NCBI GenBank assembly: GCA_003797895.1
Contig: RKQB01000002.1
Coordinates: 745,354-809,353 of the forward strand
DNA: 64,000 nt
Source of the DNA: Cyclobacteriaceae bacterium YHN15
Lineage (GTDB): Bacteria; Bacteroidota; Bacteroidia; Cytophagales; Cyclobacteriaceae
Direction: 5' to 3'
Shown: positions 16,637 to 27,253 of the stretch, piece after piece
Numbering within the stretch: position 1 is the first letter of the stretch
Layout of the letters: every line of letters starts with the position of its first letter
Translations under genes and position numbers: made by a program
Notes under the pieces: generated by a model
What the model saw: the letters and a program-made list of their open reading frames with translations, nothing else
What the model was told of the DNA's origin: nothing
The model's database searches: none

Positions 16637-18759
16637 GCCAGTTTTACCTTCAGTACATCTTCAGCCTTCAGCTTAAAAAATTCTTTGTGGACATTGAACT
16701 CCACTTCATCCACCTGTGGAAATTTCGGAACATATGTCCCATCCTCCAACATCCGGTAAGAGTTGACATTGTCCCTTAAATTATAGGCAAGAATATTCAT
16801 CAATTGTTTTTCAAGTAAATTATCTTCCACTCGGAAAAGGGATTCTAATCTTTTGTCAAAGCTTCTGACCATCATGTCTGCTGAACCGGCATAAGTCCTG
16901 GTATCCCCATTATTATGAAAATGATAAATTCTTGAATGCTCAAGAAAATCACCTACAATGGAAATCACCTCAATATTATCACTCAAGCCAAGGCGACCGG
17001 GTCTTAGACAACAAATCCCTCTGATGATCAATTTAATCTTTACACCTGACTGTGAGGCCCTGTATAAAGCATAGATGATTTCTGAATCTTCCAATGAATT
17101 TACTTTGATAAAAATCCCCGAAGGCAAACCATTTCGGGCATGCTCGGCCTCCTCTTCAATGAAATGAATCAACTGATTTCTCATATCCCTGGGAGCAGTA
17201 ATCAAATTCTGGTAAACACTTGGCATGGAATGCCCTGTAATAACATTAAAAAATTCTGAAACATCATTTGCCAACACTTCATTGGTTGTCAATAAACCAA
17301 TATCAGTATAAATTCTTGAAGTATCTTCATTGTAATTTCCTGAACCCAAATGAACAAATCTTGTGACCCTGTTTTCATCTTTTTTGACAACCAACAACAA
17401 CTTGGTATGGGTCTTCAAGTTACTTATTCCATAAATCACAAAACAGCCTGCTTTTTGAAGTTTCTTGGCTTCCCTAATATTGTTTTCCTCATCAAATCTG
17501 GCTTTAACTTCAAATAGGACAGATACGTGTTTACCGTTTTCTGCCGCCCTTAAAAGAGCCTTCGTAATCCTTGAATCTTTTGCCAACCTGTAGATCGTCA
17601 TTTTTATTGCCATAACTCCAGGGTCATCGGCAGCCTTTTCAATAAGGTCCAAAATGGGATCAATATTGTTATAGGGATGATGTAAGAGAATGTCCTTGTT
17701 TTTCAAAATCTGGAATATATCCTCTGAACCTTCTTCAGGATAGGAAATTGGCGGTACGGGGGCCGGCATTTGGGTCAATTTATCTTTAAATCTTTTGTTC
17801 CCTACTACTTGCCACAAACCTGTAAAATCAAGCATACTGGCCCTCTCCACTTTAAAGATACTGTCGTCTTTTATCTTCCATCTATCCTTTAATAAGTTGA
17901 TCATCCATTTGCTGTATCCCTCCTCAATTTCAATTCGCACTACCCTTCCCGTCTTTCTTTCATTGAGTTTTCTCTTCACTTCTTCGAGGAAATTGGCATC
18001 CATATCCTCACTTTCTTCCAAGGTAAAATCCCCGTTTCTGGTAATTCTGAAAAGATTGATGGACTCTATATTGACGTTTCTGAAAAGTGAAACAATGTTT
18101 TCCCTGATTACTTCCTCGATGGGAATATAAACTACCATGTCCTCTCTTTCAATTTCAAAAAACCTTGGAATATTGGCAGGAATCTGAACAAAAGAAAGCT
18201 TCCTGTTTTCCTTCTTATCACCTGGCGCAAGGGTTACCACACCAAAAATCAATAATTTGTTCATTAGGATAGGAAAAGTCCTGTATCCATCAAATACCAT
18301 AGGGGTAAGCATAGGATAAACCGCTTTCATGAAATAGGATTTGATAAATTCCTTTTCATCAGCTTCGAGGTTCTTTACATTGCTTAGAATAAAGCCGGAT
18401 TCTGCCATATTTGGCAGTAGATTTTTAAGAAAATGTTCCTGCTGACGTTTGTGAAACTGTTGGCATTCCAACATCAACTTCATTTTGAAAGGATCTTCCC
18501 TTAATCCTGAATAATCGACACGTTCCTTATCATAATCCAAATAATTGTAAAGGGAGCCAATTCTGATCATGAAAAACTCATCCAGATTAGAAGCAGTGAT
18601 GGCCAAAAACTTCAATTTCTCAAAAATTGACCTTGTATCTTTTTTGGATTGATCTAAAACACGATCATTGAACTTCAACCAACTCAGGTCACGGCTGACC
18701 AAATCACTTGCTTCAATGATACTGTCAAATTTATCTCTGGTTGCTACTTTCATAAGCAT
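16633..18759 (-). CDS. ppk1: Polyphosphate kinase 1
   Basis: This 708-residue enzyme polymerises the gamma-phosphate of ATP into inorganic polyphosphate, and the reaction is reversible. N-terminal, head and two phospholipase-D-like C-terminal domains are all present: RDLSWLKFNDRVLDQS at the start, ASNLDEFFMIRIGSL, IKMTIYRLAKDSRI, and KTHTKLLLVVK. The autophosphorylated His lies in VHLGSGNYNEDTSRIYTDIG. The second site includes RGICCLRPGRLGLSDNIEV. ATG at 18759 was used, and ATG at 18753 is an equally possible start. It converges with terC across a shared terminator. Confidence 0.95.
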   Translation of the reverse strand: MLMKVATRDKFDSIIEASDLVSRDLSWLKFNDRVLDQSKKDTRSIFEKLKFLAITASNLDEFFMIRIGSLYNYLDYDKERVDYSGLREDPFKMKLMLECQQFHKRQQEHFLKNLLPNMAESGFILSNVKNLEADEKEFIKSYFMKAVYPMLTPMVFDGYRTFPILMNKLLIFGVVTLAPGDKKENRKLSFVQIPANIPRFFEIEREDMVVYIPIEEVIRENIVSLFRNVNIESINLFRITRNGDFTLEESEDMDANFLEEVKRKLNERKTGRVVRIEIEEGYSKWMINLLKDRWKIKDDSIFKVERASMLDFTGLWQVVGNKRFKDKLTQMPAPVPPISYPEEGSEDIFQILKNKDILLHHPYNNIDPILDLIEKAADDPGVMAIKMTIYRLAKDSRITKALLRAAENGKHVSVLFEVKARFDEENNIREAKKLQKAGCFVIYGISNLKTHTKLLLVVKKDENRVTRFVHLGSGNYNEDTSRIYTDIGLLTTNEVLANDVSEFFNVITGHSMPSVYQNLITAPRDMRNQLIHFIEEEAEHARNGLPSGIFIKVNSLEDSEIIYALYRASQSGVKIKLIIRGICCLRPGRLGLSDNIEVISIVGDFLEHSRIYHFHNNGDTRTYAGSADMMVRSFDKRLESLFRVEDNLLEKQLMNILAYNLRDNVNSYRMLEDGTYVPKFPQVDEVEFNVHKEFFKLKAEDVLKVKLA

Positions 18760-18830
18760 TCTGGTATTTCTACAAATCTACTAAACTAAATACTTGATTT
18801 GCTAAAGCTTAGTTTAACTATTTATTAAAA

Positions 18831-18857
18831 AAAAAGGGGCTGAACGCCCCTTTTTTG
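18831..18857. terminator. Terminator between ppk1 start region and gyrB end
   Basis: GGGGC / GCCCC with a 5-nt loop has a long A-run on its left and T6 on its right. On the minus strand the A-run becomes the T-tract after the gyrB stop at 18872, so it terminates gyrB before ppk1. Confidence 0.88.
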
Positions 18858-18871
18858 ATATTTTCCTAAAA

Positions 18872-21208
<2,337 letters not shown>

Positions 21209-21943
21209 ATGAACACCATTTTAACCGCAGATTTGATAGGTCTTGATAAGATTATCAACAGCGACCCAGTTGCCATAACCTTTTTCATAGGGTATATGGC
21301 TATGTTTGCTTCGGCAGTCTTCTTCTTTGTGGAAAGGAGCTCAGTGGATGGCAAATGGAAAACTTCTCTACTTGTCTCCGGTTTGATTACCGGCATTGCA
21401 GCAGTACATTATTATTACATGAGAGATTTCTATCTCCAAACAGGACAAAGTCCAACCGCATTCAGATATGTGGACTGGACATTGACTGTGCCTTTGATGT
21501 GTGTGGAATTCTATTTATTGACCAAACCATTTGGTGCTAAGGGTGGAACACTGTTTAAATTGATCGTGGCTTCTCTTTTAATGTTGGTTACAGGTTATAT
21601 CGGTGAAACTTCCGGTATCGAAAATAATATCATGTGGGGTATCATTTCTACCATTGGATATTTGTATATCGTTTATGAAGTTTTCGCAGGTGATGTAGCT
21701 AAATTGGCTAAAACTTCCAACAGTCCTGCTTTAGGACAAGCCATGTTTTTATTGAAAATTTTCATCACTCTGGGATGGTCAATATATCCAATAGGATACA
21801 TGGTACTTCCTGGTAACCTTTTGTCAGGTGCATTTGAGGTAAGCAGTATTGACTTATTCTACAACCTTGCAGATGCTATCAACAAAATCGGTTTTGGTTT
21901 GGTGATTTACTCAGTAGCCATTGCTGAATCAAGCAAAAATTGA
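21209..21943 (+). CDS. Proteorhodopsin, light-driven proton pump (DTE type, green-tuned)
   Basis: This is a 244-residue seven-helix retinal protein of the inner membrane. Helix C reads FRYVDWTLTVPLMCVEFYLL: Asp89 is the Schiff-base counterion, Thr93 and Glu100 (proton donor) complete the D-T-E pump motif, and Met97 is the spectral-tuning position, where Leu/Met gives green and Gln gives blue absorption. His67 in helix B partners the counterion. Helix G has DAINKIGFG with retinal-binding Lys226 and Asp222. The ATG at 21209 gives the normal N terminus. A strong terminator and then crtY and blh follow, the genes that supply retinal. Confidence 0.97.
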   Translation: MNTILTADLIGLDKIINSDPVAITFFIGYMAMFASAVFFFVERSSVDGKWKTSLLVSGLITGIAAVHYYYMRDFYLQTGQSPTAFRYVDWTLTVPLMCVEFYLLTKPFGAKGGTLFKLIVASLLMLVTGYIGETSGIENNIMWGIISTIGYLYIVYEVFAGDVAKLAKTSNSPALGQAMFLLKIFITLGWSIYPIGYMVLPGNLLSGAFEVSSIDLFYNLADAINKIGFGLVIYSVAIAESSKN

Positions 21944-21967
21944 AAAGCAGTTGCTTAATTTAATAAG

Positions 21968-21995
21968 GGCTACATCATTTTGATGTAGCCTTTTT
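21968..21995 (+). terminator. Strong hairpin terminator between rhodopsin gene and crtY
   Basis: A perfect 10-bp stem, GGCTACATCA / TGATGTAGCC, with a 3-nt loop is followed by T5. It starts 25 bp after the rhodopsin stop and ends about 20 bp before the crtY ATG, leaving no space for a separate crtY promoter. Confidence 0.92.
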
Positions 21996-22014
21996 ACCGC
22001 TTTTTACCACGCCC

Positions 22015-23169
22015 ATGATAACCTACGATTATATAATTACCGGACTAGGTTGTGCCGGAATGAGTCTTCTTCATTATTTATTGGAAAGCCCTTTAAAGTC
22101 CAAAAAGATATTGGTGATTGACAGTTGTTCCAAAAACACAAATGATAGAACTTGGTGTTATTGGGCAGAAAAACCTTTGGAAATTCATCCTAAAAGCACT
22201 CCTTTAATTTTTTGGAATGAAATCAATATAATTAATGAGGGAAAAGCTGTAAGAAAAAAACTCGGCAAGCTTAAATACTTCCATATCAAATCTTCAGATT
22301 TCTATTCTCAAACCCTCGAAAAAATAAGAAACTCCCAAAACATCACTTTTATTAAGGACAATGTTTCTGAAATTACGGAACTGAATGAAACATCAGTACA
22401 GGTCAAAACAAAATCAAACGGAAATTTTTCTTCTGGGAAAGTTTTTAACAGTATTCCTTCACTACAGATCCAAGAAAATTCACAGTATGCTCTAAAGCAA
22501 ATTTTTCTCGGTTGGAAAATAAAAACCGAACAGCCTTTCTTTGATACCGGAGCGGCAACATTAATGCACTTCAATTCCACAAAAAATTCTCTAACAGACT
22601 TCTTTTATATACTTCCTTATAAAGAAAACGAAGCACTGATTGAATACACTTTATTTTCCAAAAAAAGTTGTAGTGTGGCAGAAATGGAAATTGAAATCAA
22701 AAATTTCATAAAAGAAGACCTGAAGATCGAGGACTATGAAATCTCTTTCGAAGAGAAAGGCTGCATCCCAATGACCACCCAAATCAATACAGAATCTAAA
22801 TCCAATAAAATAATCCCTATCGGTACCTTGGCAGGCTGCAGCAAACCATCCACAGGCTATACTTTTTATGACATACAGAAACATAGCCGTCAGATAATAC
22901 AGAAGCTGGTTAAAGAAAACTCTTCTTCATTTTTCACTTGGAAAAGGAATATAAGGTTTACATTTTATGATAACATACTCCTGAATATTGCAATAAAATG
23001 GCCTCATGCATTACCGGGAGTATTTACAGAACTATTCAGCAAAAATTCCGCACCATCCATACTTAAGTTCTTACATGAGGAAACGAACATACTCGAAGAA
23101 ATCCGAATATTGTCAAGATTAAGTTTTCCCATCTTCATTAAATCTTTGATCCAATATGAAAAACATTGA
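22015..23169 (+). CDS. crtY: Lycopene beta-cyclase (CrtY-like)
   Basis: This 384-residue FAD/NAD-binding enzyme cyclises lycopene ends to beta-carotene. It opens with a dinucleotide fold, YDYIITGLGCAGMSLL (residues 4-19), ending in LVIDS, then carries the family motif NDRTWCYW (43-50). FLGWKIKT near the middle and GTLAGCSKPSTGYTF, with the aromatic patch around it, complete the cyclase signature. The product is the substrate of the blh enzyme encoded next, which overlaps by 14 bp. The earlier steps (crtE, crtB, crtI) are absent from the window. The gene looks richer in A and T than the neighbouring housekeeping genes. Confidence 0.93.
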   Translation: MITYDYIITGLGCAGMSLLHYLLESPLKSKKILVIDSCSKNTNDRTWCYWAEKPLEIHPKSTPLIFWNEINIINEGKAVRKKLGKLKYFHIKSSDFYSQTLEKIRNSQNITFIKDNVSEITELNETSVQVKTKSNGNFSSGKVFNSIPSLQIQENSQYALKQIFLGWKIKTEQPFFDTGAATLMHFNSTKNSLTDFFYILPYKENEALIEYTLFSKKSCSVAEMEIEIKNFIKEDLKIEDYEISFEEKGCIPMTTQINTESKSNKIIPIGTLAGCSKPSTGYTFYDIQKHSRQIIQKLVKENSSSFFTWKRNIRFTFYDNILLNIAIKWPHALPGVFTELFSKNSAPSILKFLHEETNILEEIRILSRLSFPIFIKSLIQYEKH

Positions 23170-24028
23170 GAAATATGGAAAAATAGCAGGAATACTGCTT
23201 TCCTTAGTATATCTTCTTTTTTTCAAGGAAAATGAGGTTTTTCAATGGAGTGTTTTTTTTCTAATACTCATCACAATAGGTATACCACATGGTGCATTGG
23301 ATCATTTGTTGATGAGTCCAAAAATTTCCAAAACCGGATTAATGAAATTCATCCTGAAATATCTTGGAATCATAGGCATCTATTTGATAATATGGATATT
23401 AGCACCCACATTAGCATTGATCTTTTTTTTGGGTATGTCTGCCTATCATTTTGGACAAAGCCATTTTATACTTCATCCAGTTTATAAATGGAAAAAAACG
23501 ACTTATTTTCTCATGGGTACTTTTTTTCTAAGTTTTATACTTTGGAGTGATTTTGATAGCACGGCAAAGATTCTTGAAAATATAGTTCAGATTGACGCCT
23601 TGAAAAATCTTGGAAAACCTTTTGTTCTAGTGACTTTCATTCTTTCCAATATCCTGATATTCAAAAATATACCAAATTATTGGTTAAATTTCACCTCAGA
23701 GATGGTGATCTTGGGCACCATGCTTTTCTTTTTACCTTTGTTGATGGGATTTATCATTTATTTTGGCTTCTGGCATGCCCTACCCAGCATTTCCATAGAG
23801 TATTTTTCCTTAAAGGATTATTTAGGAAAAACCAAAGTCAAAAACTTCATAAAAAGACTGATGCCATTTACTGCGGCCAGCTTGGGGGGTATTTGGATGA
23901 TTTTGGCAATCTGTTATAACTGGATGAATCAGGAAGAACTGGTTTTGCTTTTTTTTGTTTTGGTTTCTTTGATTTCGGCCCCACATATATGGTATATGAA
24001 TGCTTTTTTGGAATCAAGAAAAAACTAA
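23156..24028 (+). CDS. blh: Brp/Blh-type beta-carotene 15,15'-dioxygenase
   Basis: This integral-membrane iron enzyme cleaves beta-carotene into two retinals, the rhodopsin chromophore. It has 290 residues and about eight helices. The conserved histidines are all visible: IPHGALDH (residues 43-50), SAYHFGQSH (95-103), WHALPS (206-211) and APHIWYMN (275-282). The ATG lies inside the end of crtY, so the two are translationally coupled. The gene ends in a four-base stop overlap with the converging CoA-binding-protein gene. Confidence 0.95.
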   Translation: MKNIEKYGKIAGILLSLVYLLFFKENEVFQWSVFFLILITIGIPHGALDHLLMSPKISKTGLMKFILKYLGIIGIYLIIWILAPTLALIFFLGMSAYHFGQSHFILHPVYKWKKTTYFLMGTFFLSFILWSDFDSTAKILENIVQIDALKNLGKPFVLVTFILSNILIFKNIPNYWLNFTSEMVILGTMLFFLPLLMGFIIYFGFWHALPSISIEYFSLKDYLGKTKVKNFIKRLMPFTAASLGGIWMILAICYNWMNQEELVLLFFVLVSLISAPHIWYMNAFLESRKN

Positions 24029-24402
24029 AATTGGCCTGTACTTAACAACACCAAATTACAGGCCTGACAAACCTGTATCCCATTATCTTTGGCCAAGGCC
24101 ATGAGTTCCGGATTCTCGGTTCCAGGATTAAAAATTATCCGTTTAGGTTTCAGGGAAATAATATAATCATACCATTCAACCTGATTTTGAGGACCTATAT
24201 AAAGTGTAATGGTGTGCACATCTCTGATTTCAGGTTTTTCCTTTAAATCCAGAATTTCTTTTCCAAAAACATGACCTTTTTTGATCCCAACAGGAATAAA
24301 GGGGATGTTTCTTTCGTCAAACATTTCGGCAGCCACATAGGCATATCTCATCCGGTTTTCAGTAGCTCCAAGAATAACCGTCTTTTTTTCTTCCTTAATC
24401 AT
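24025..24402 (-). CDS. CoA-binding domain protein (YccU-like)
   Basis: This 125-residue single-domain Rossmann protein has KTVILGATENRMRYAYVAAE at its N terminus, HVFGKEI in the middle, TITLYIGPQNQVEWYDYI, and a closing IIFNPGTENPELMALAKDNGIQVCQACNLV. This pattern is the stand-alone CoA_binding_2 family (PF13380), whose in vivo role is unclear. It is the last gene of a three-gene minus-strand set and overlaps the stop region of the glsB-like gene by four bases (ATGA type). It may be functionally tied to the two acyltransferases ahead of it, but this is inference from gene order only. Confidence 0.85.
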   Translation of the reverse strand: MIKEEKKTVILGATENRMRYAYVAAEMFDERNIPFIPVGIKKGHVFGKEILDLKEKPEIRDVHTITLYIGPQNQVEWYDYIISLKPKRIIFNPGTENPELMALAKDNGIQVCQACNLVLLSTGQF

Positions 24403-25352
24403 CGACTTCCAAACACCCTGTCCCGTTCAAAGGTTTCCAAATGCCTTTGTTTCTTGCTTTCATAAATATCTTTAAGGGTAATCATTATGCCTGTTTCTTC
24501 CACTGCACCAAATTCATCATTCAAAGCGGTGCCAAAAGTCCTCATAGTTGGAGAAAGATTCATATAGGTGTTGATCAAGGGAGGAATATTCTCCCTGAAT
24601 GATCTGATTTTACTGTTCAATAATTTATATCCATCCTTGTAATCCATACCATCAAACATACCCAGAAAGTTTATTTCATCTGTTTCATAGGTAAGTTTCA
24701 AATGATCATATGGCCTGACCAATTGATCATGATCGGGAAAATAATGGTGCATAAAATAAAGCAAAATATCTCTGGCCTCCCTGTTGTAATGTGGATACAT
24801 GGTCACTTTTCCAAAGAGGTACTTGATATCAGAATTTAACATGACCACGGCCCCCAATCCATCCCAAAGATTGTCCAATGAAAAAATCCCCTTTCTGTTA
24901 TCAATGCTTGGTTGATATTTGGGCTGAACGAAGGAGCGGCCCAGTTCTATGGTAGATGGCAAATAGTCCTTGATAAATTTTTCAGAAAAATGAAAAAGAT
25001 GGGAAGTAGAAAGGTTTATTTTACCATGCTCATCCAAACCTGCAAGTTTACATTTTATCAATCTATATCCTGCCACGATTTCCTCATCTTCAGGATTCCA
25101 GGTTATCAATTGCTGGTAACAATTGTCATGTGTATCATTCTCATCCAGATCCAAAGATAAGCCTGTTCCACCACCTGCACTTCTGAATGTCATCTCTCGC
25201 AATCTTCCTATCTCTCTGACTGTATTAGGGGCATTATGATAATCAACCAAATAAATTTGATTGTTGCCATTATTGGCATAACGCAAAAATCTTTCAGGAG
25301 TCAGTTCACTTTTTAATAGTGCTCGGTCAACAGCGGGAATAATTACTTGCAT
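24399..25352 (-). CDS. GlsB/OlsB-like amino-acid N-acyltransferase (GNAT fold)
   Basis: This 317-residue acyltransferase belongs to the GNAT-like 'hemolysin/OlsB' group. Landmarks are IGRLREMTFRSAGGGTGLSLDLDE, a DEEIVAGYRLIKC core strand, TIELGRSFVQPKYQ and LWDGLGAVVM. In Bacteroides the GlsB protein of this family puts a 3-hydroxy fatty acyl chain on glycine, and GlsA then adds a second chain by O-acylation, giving glycine lipids. Here the two genes are adjacent and overlap by 10 bp in the order glsA-glsB, which supports the same job. Ornithine rather than glycine as acceptor cannot be excluded. Confidence 0.75.
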   Translation of the reverse strand: MQVIIPAVDRALLKSELTPERFLRYANNGNNQIYLVDYHNAPNTVREIGRLREMTFRSAGGGTGLSLDLDENDTHDNCYQQLITWNPEDEEIVAGYRLIKCKLAGLDEHGKINLSTSHLFHFSEKFIKDYLPSTIELGRSFVQPKYQPSIDNRKGIFSLDNLWDGLGAVVMLNSDIKYLFGKVTMYPHYNREARDILLYFMHHYFPDHDQLVRPYDHLKLTYETDEINFLGMFDGMDYKDGYKLLNSKIRSFRENIPPLINTYMNLSPTMRTFGTALNDEFGAVEETGIMITLKDIYESKKQRHLETFERDRVFGSR

Positions 25353-26188
25353 AATTCTTGATTTTTGGCCATTTCGTAAACCAATTCCTTTACATATTCA
25401 GCCCACTCATTTTCGTTTTTTGATTTATCAAAATACTGGTAAGAAATCGGTTTTCCTACATGTATGACAACTTTTTTGCCTTTCTGCGCAAACATTTCAT
25501 CTGCCAGATAAAACATTTCAATATTTGACTTTATACCAAGTTTTTTCCTGAAATTGGCAAAATTATAAAAGAAATTGGAGTTCCTTCCTTCAATATAAAC
25601 CGGGATGATGTCCTTCTTGTATTTTTTCGCCTTGGAAATAAAACTCTTTTTCCATTCCAGATCTTTTATTCCTTCAGGCTGCTTTCTTGATACCAAACCG
25701 GCGGGAAATACTAACAAAGCATGATCCCCCGCATAGGTATCCTCAATAAGTTTACTTACCTCCCTGCTGTTAGCTCCATGTTTGTTTACAGGAATGAACA
25801 TGGGTTCAAAATTTTTGATGTTAGTCAAGATGTCATTTACCAGAAAACGAATATCTCTTCTATATTTTCCTATTGCAAACATAATTGCTATTCCATCAAG
25901 ACCGCCCAAGGGATGATTTGAAGCAAAAATAACGGGTTGTTCTCTAGGAATATTTTCTTCCCCTGTTAAGGTAACCTCCACGCCAAACTCTTCTATAAGG
26001 GCATTCACAAAGTCCATACCCTGCAAATGACCTATAGTTTCCATTAACCTGTTAATTTCAGTTTCATGGACAATCCTTTTGATATATCTTATAACAAATC
26101 CCGGCAACCATTTGTGTAAGTTGGCGTTTTTGTCTTTGAGTACCTGCTCTATATCAATAAATGGTTTTTTCACTTCCCCTTTTAACAT
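25343..26188 (-). CDS. GlsA-like lyso-lipid O-acyltransferase (PlsC superfamily)
   Basis: This 281-residue 1-acylglycerol-3-phosphate acyltransferase-like protein has its catalytic motif in FASNHPLGGLDGIA. The His-to-Asp spacing is five residues, as in the hemolysin-associated GlsA/OlsA-type subgroup. LVFPAGLVSRKQPEGIKDLEWK is the second motif and PVYIEGRNSNFFYNFANFRK the third. It is the first gene of the minus-strand trio and runs directly into the N-acyltransferase gene. It most likely forms the ester-linked second acyl chain of a glycine or ornithine lipid at the inner membrane. The identification is by subfamily motif and pairing. Confidence 0.75.
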   Translation of the reverse strand: MLKGEVKKPFIDIEQVLKDKNANLHKWLPGFVIRYIKRIVHETEINRLMETIGHLQGMDFVNALIEEFGVEVTLTGEENIPREQPVIFASNHPLGGLDGIAIMFAIGKYRRDIRFLVNDILTNIKNFEPMFIPVNKHGANSREVSKLIEDTYAGDHALLVFPAGLVSRKQPEGIKDLEWKKSFISKAKKYKKDIIPVYIEGRNSNFFYNFANFRKKLGIKSNIEMFYLADEMFAQKGKKVVIHVGKPISYQYFDKSKNENEWAEYVKELVYEMAKNQELCK

Positions 26189-26401
26189 TTGAAATAATAA
26201 AAAACCTACTTAAGTTTCTTTTAATACTTTGATTTCCAAAGAATAACATATCCCTTGAAGTCAACTGAGTTTCTGAATTAAGTGATTTTATAAAATTAAC
26301 TTGGCTAAAATTACAAATTTTTAGTTACAGATTAAGAGAAATTTGAATTAGCCAAATTTTGTTTCTAAACCAATTCCTTCCTAATTAGTTATTCAATTAA
26401 A

Positions 26402-27247
26402 ATGAAAGCTACTATGAATTTAGCCATCACAGGCGCAACCTCAGGCATTGGGGCAGTTGCCTTTCAGGAATTATGCCCTGAATTTGATCAGATTTTTCTA
26501 TTGGCAAGAAATCAAGAAAAAGCAGACCAACTTATTTCTTCCCTGCCCAAAAACCAACAGAGAAAAGTGGTTTTTATTTCCTTGGACCTGTCAGACATGC
26601 ATTCGGTAAAAAGTGCGGCTAATGCCCTCTCAAAAGAAGCTGATCAACTCGATGTCCTTATCAATAATGCTGGCGGTATATTTCCAAAAAAGGAAATTAC
26701 CAAAGACGGCTTTGAACTGACACTTTCGTCCAATCACTTGGGGCATTTTTTGTTGACCCATCATTTGATGCCTGTCCTACTGAAATCGGGAAGTCCAAAA
26801 GTAATCAATGTAAGTTCTGAGGCACATCGGGCAGCTAAAGTTGATTTCTCCAATTTAAACTATGACGAGGGTAGATATTCTTCCTTTAATTCCTATGCCA
26901 ACGTCAAGCTCTTCAATATCCTTTTTACCAAATCACTGGTAGAAAAATACGGGGAACAAGGATTGACATCTTACGCCCTGCATCCAGGAGTGGTCAATAC
27001 CAATTTTGGGAAAGAATCAGACGGTATTTTCAAAATCTTCTGGAAATTGGCCAAACCTTTTATGATTACGCCAAAGGAAGGTGCTCAAACTACCATCTTT
27101 CTTGCCAAAGAAACAATCCCTCAAAAACAAAATGGCTTTTACTTCAAAAAAAACAAACCATTGGTTCCCTCGGGCCTGGCGCGGTCAAGGGATTTGAGGG
27201 AAAAGCTTTGGAAAATCAGCGAAAAAATGCTGAAGGAATGGCTTTGA
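26402..27247 (+). CDS. Short-chain dehydrogenase/reductase (retinol dehydrogenase-like)
   Basis: This 281-residue SDR has its nucleotide loop in ITGATSGIGAVAF, the LINNAGG motif, TLSSNHLGHFLLTHHLM (catalytic Asn), INVSSEAHR (catalytic Ser) and the YANVK triad. The closest-looking family is the RDH11-14/WWOX type, which reduces retinal or other lipid aldehydes and ketones, but sequence alone does not fix the substrate. It lies about 2.4 kb from the retinal-forming blh gene and on the same strand, separated by the minus-strand acyltransferase trio. The gap before it (213 bp) shows no clear promoter. ATG at 26402 was used. Confidence 0.82.
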   Translation: MKATMNLAITGATSGIGAVAFQELCPEFDQIFLLARNQEKADQLISSLPKNQQRKVVFISLDLSDMHSVKSAANALSKEADQLDVLINNAGGIFPKKEITKDGFELTLSSNHLGHFLLTHHLMPVLLKSGSPKVINVSSEAHRAAKVDFSNLNYDEGRYSSFNSYANVKLFNILFTKSLVEKYGEQGLTSYALHPGVVNTNFGKESDGIFKIFWKLAKPFMITPKEGAQTTIFLAKETIPQKQNGFYFKKNKPLVPSGLARSRDLREKLWKISEKMLKEWL

Positions 27248-27253
27248 TGTTTT

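Noticed and set aside
21209..21943. Sodium- or chloride-pumping rhodopsin
   Set aside because: Helix C has D-T-E, not the N-D-Q of sodium pumps or N-T-Q of chloride pumps.
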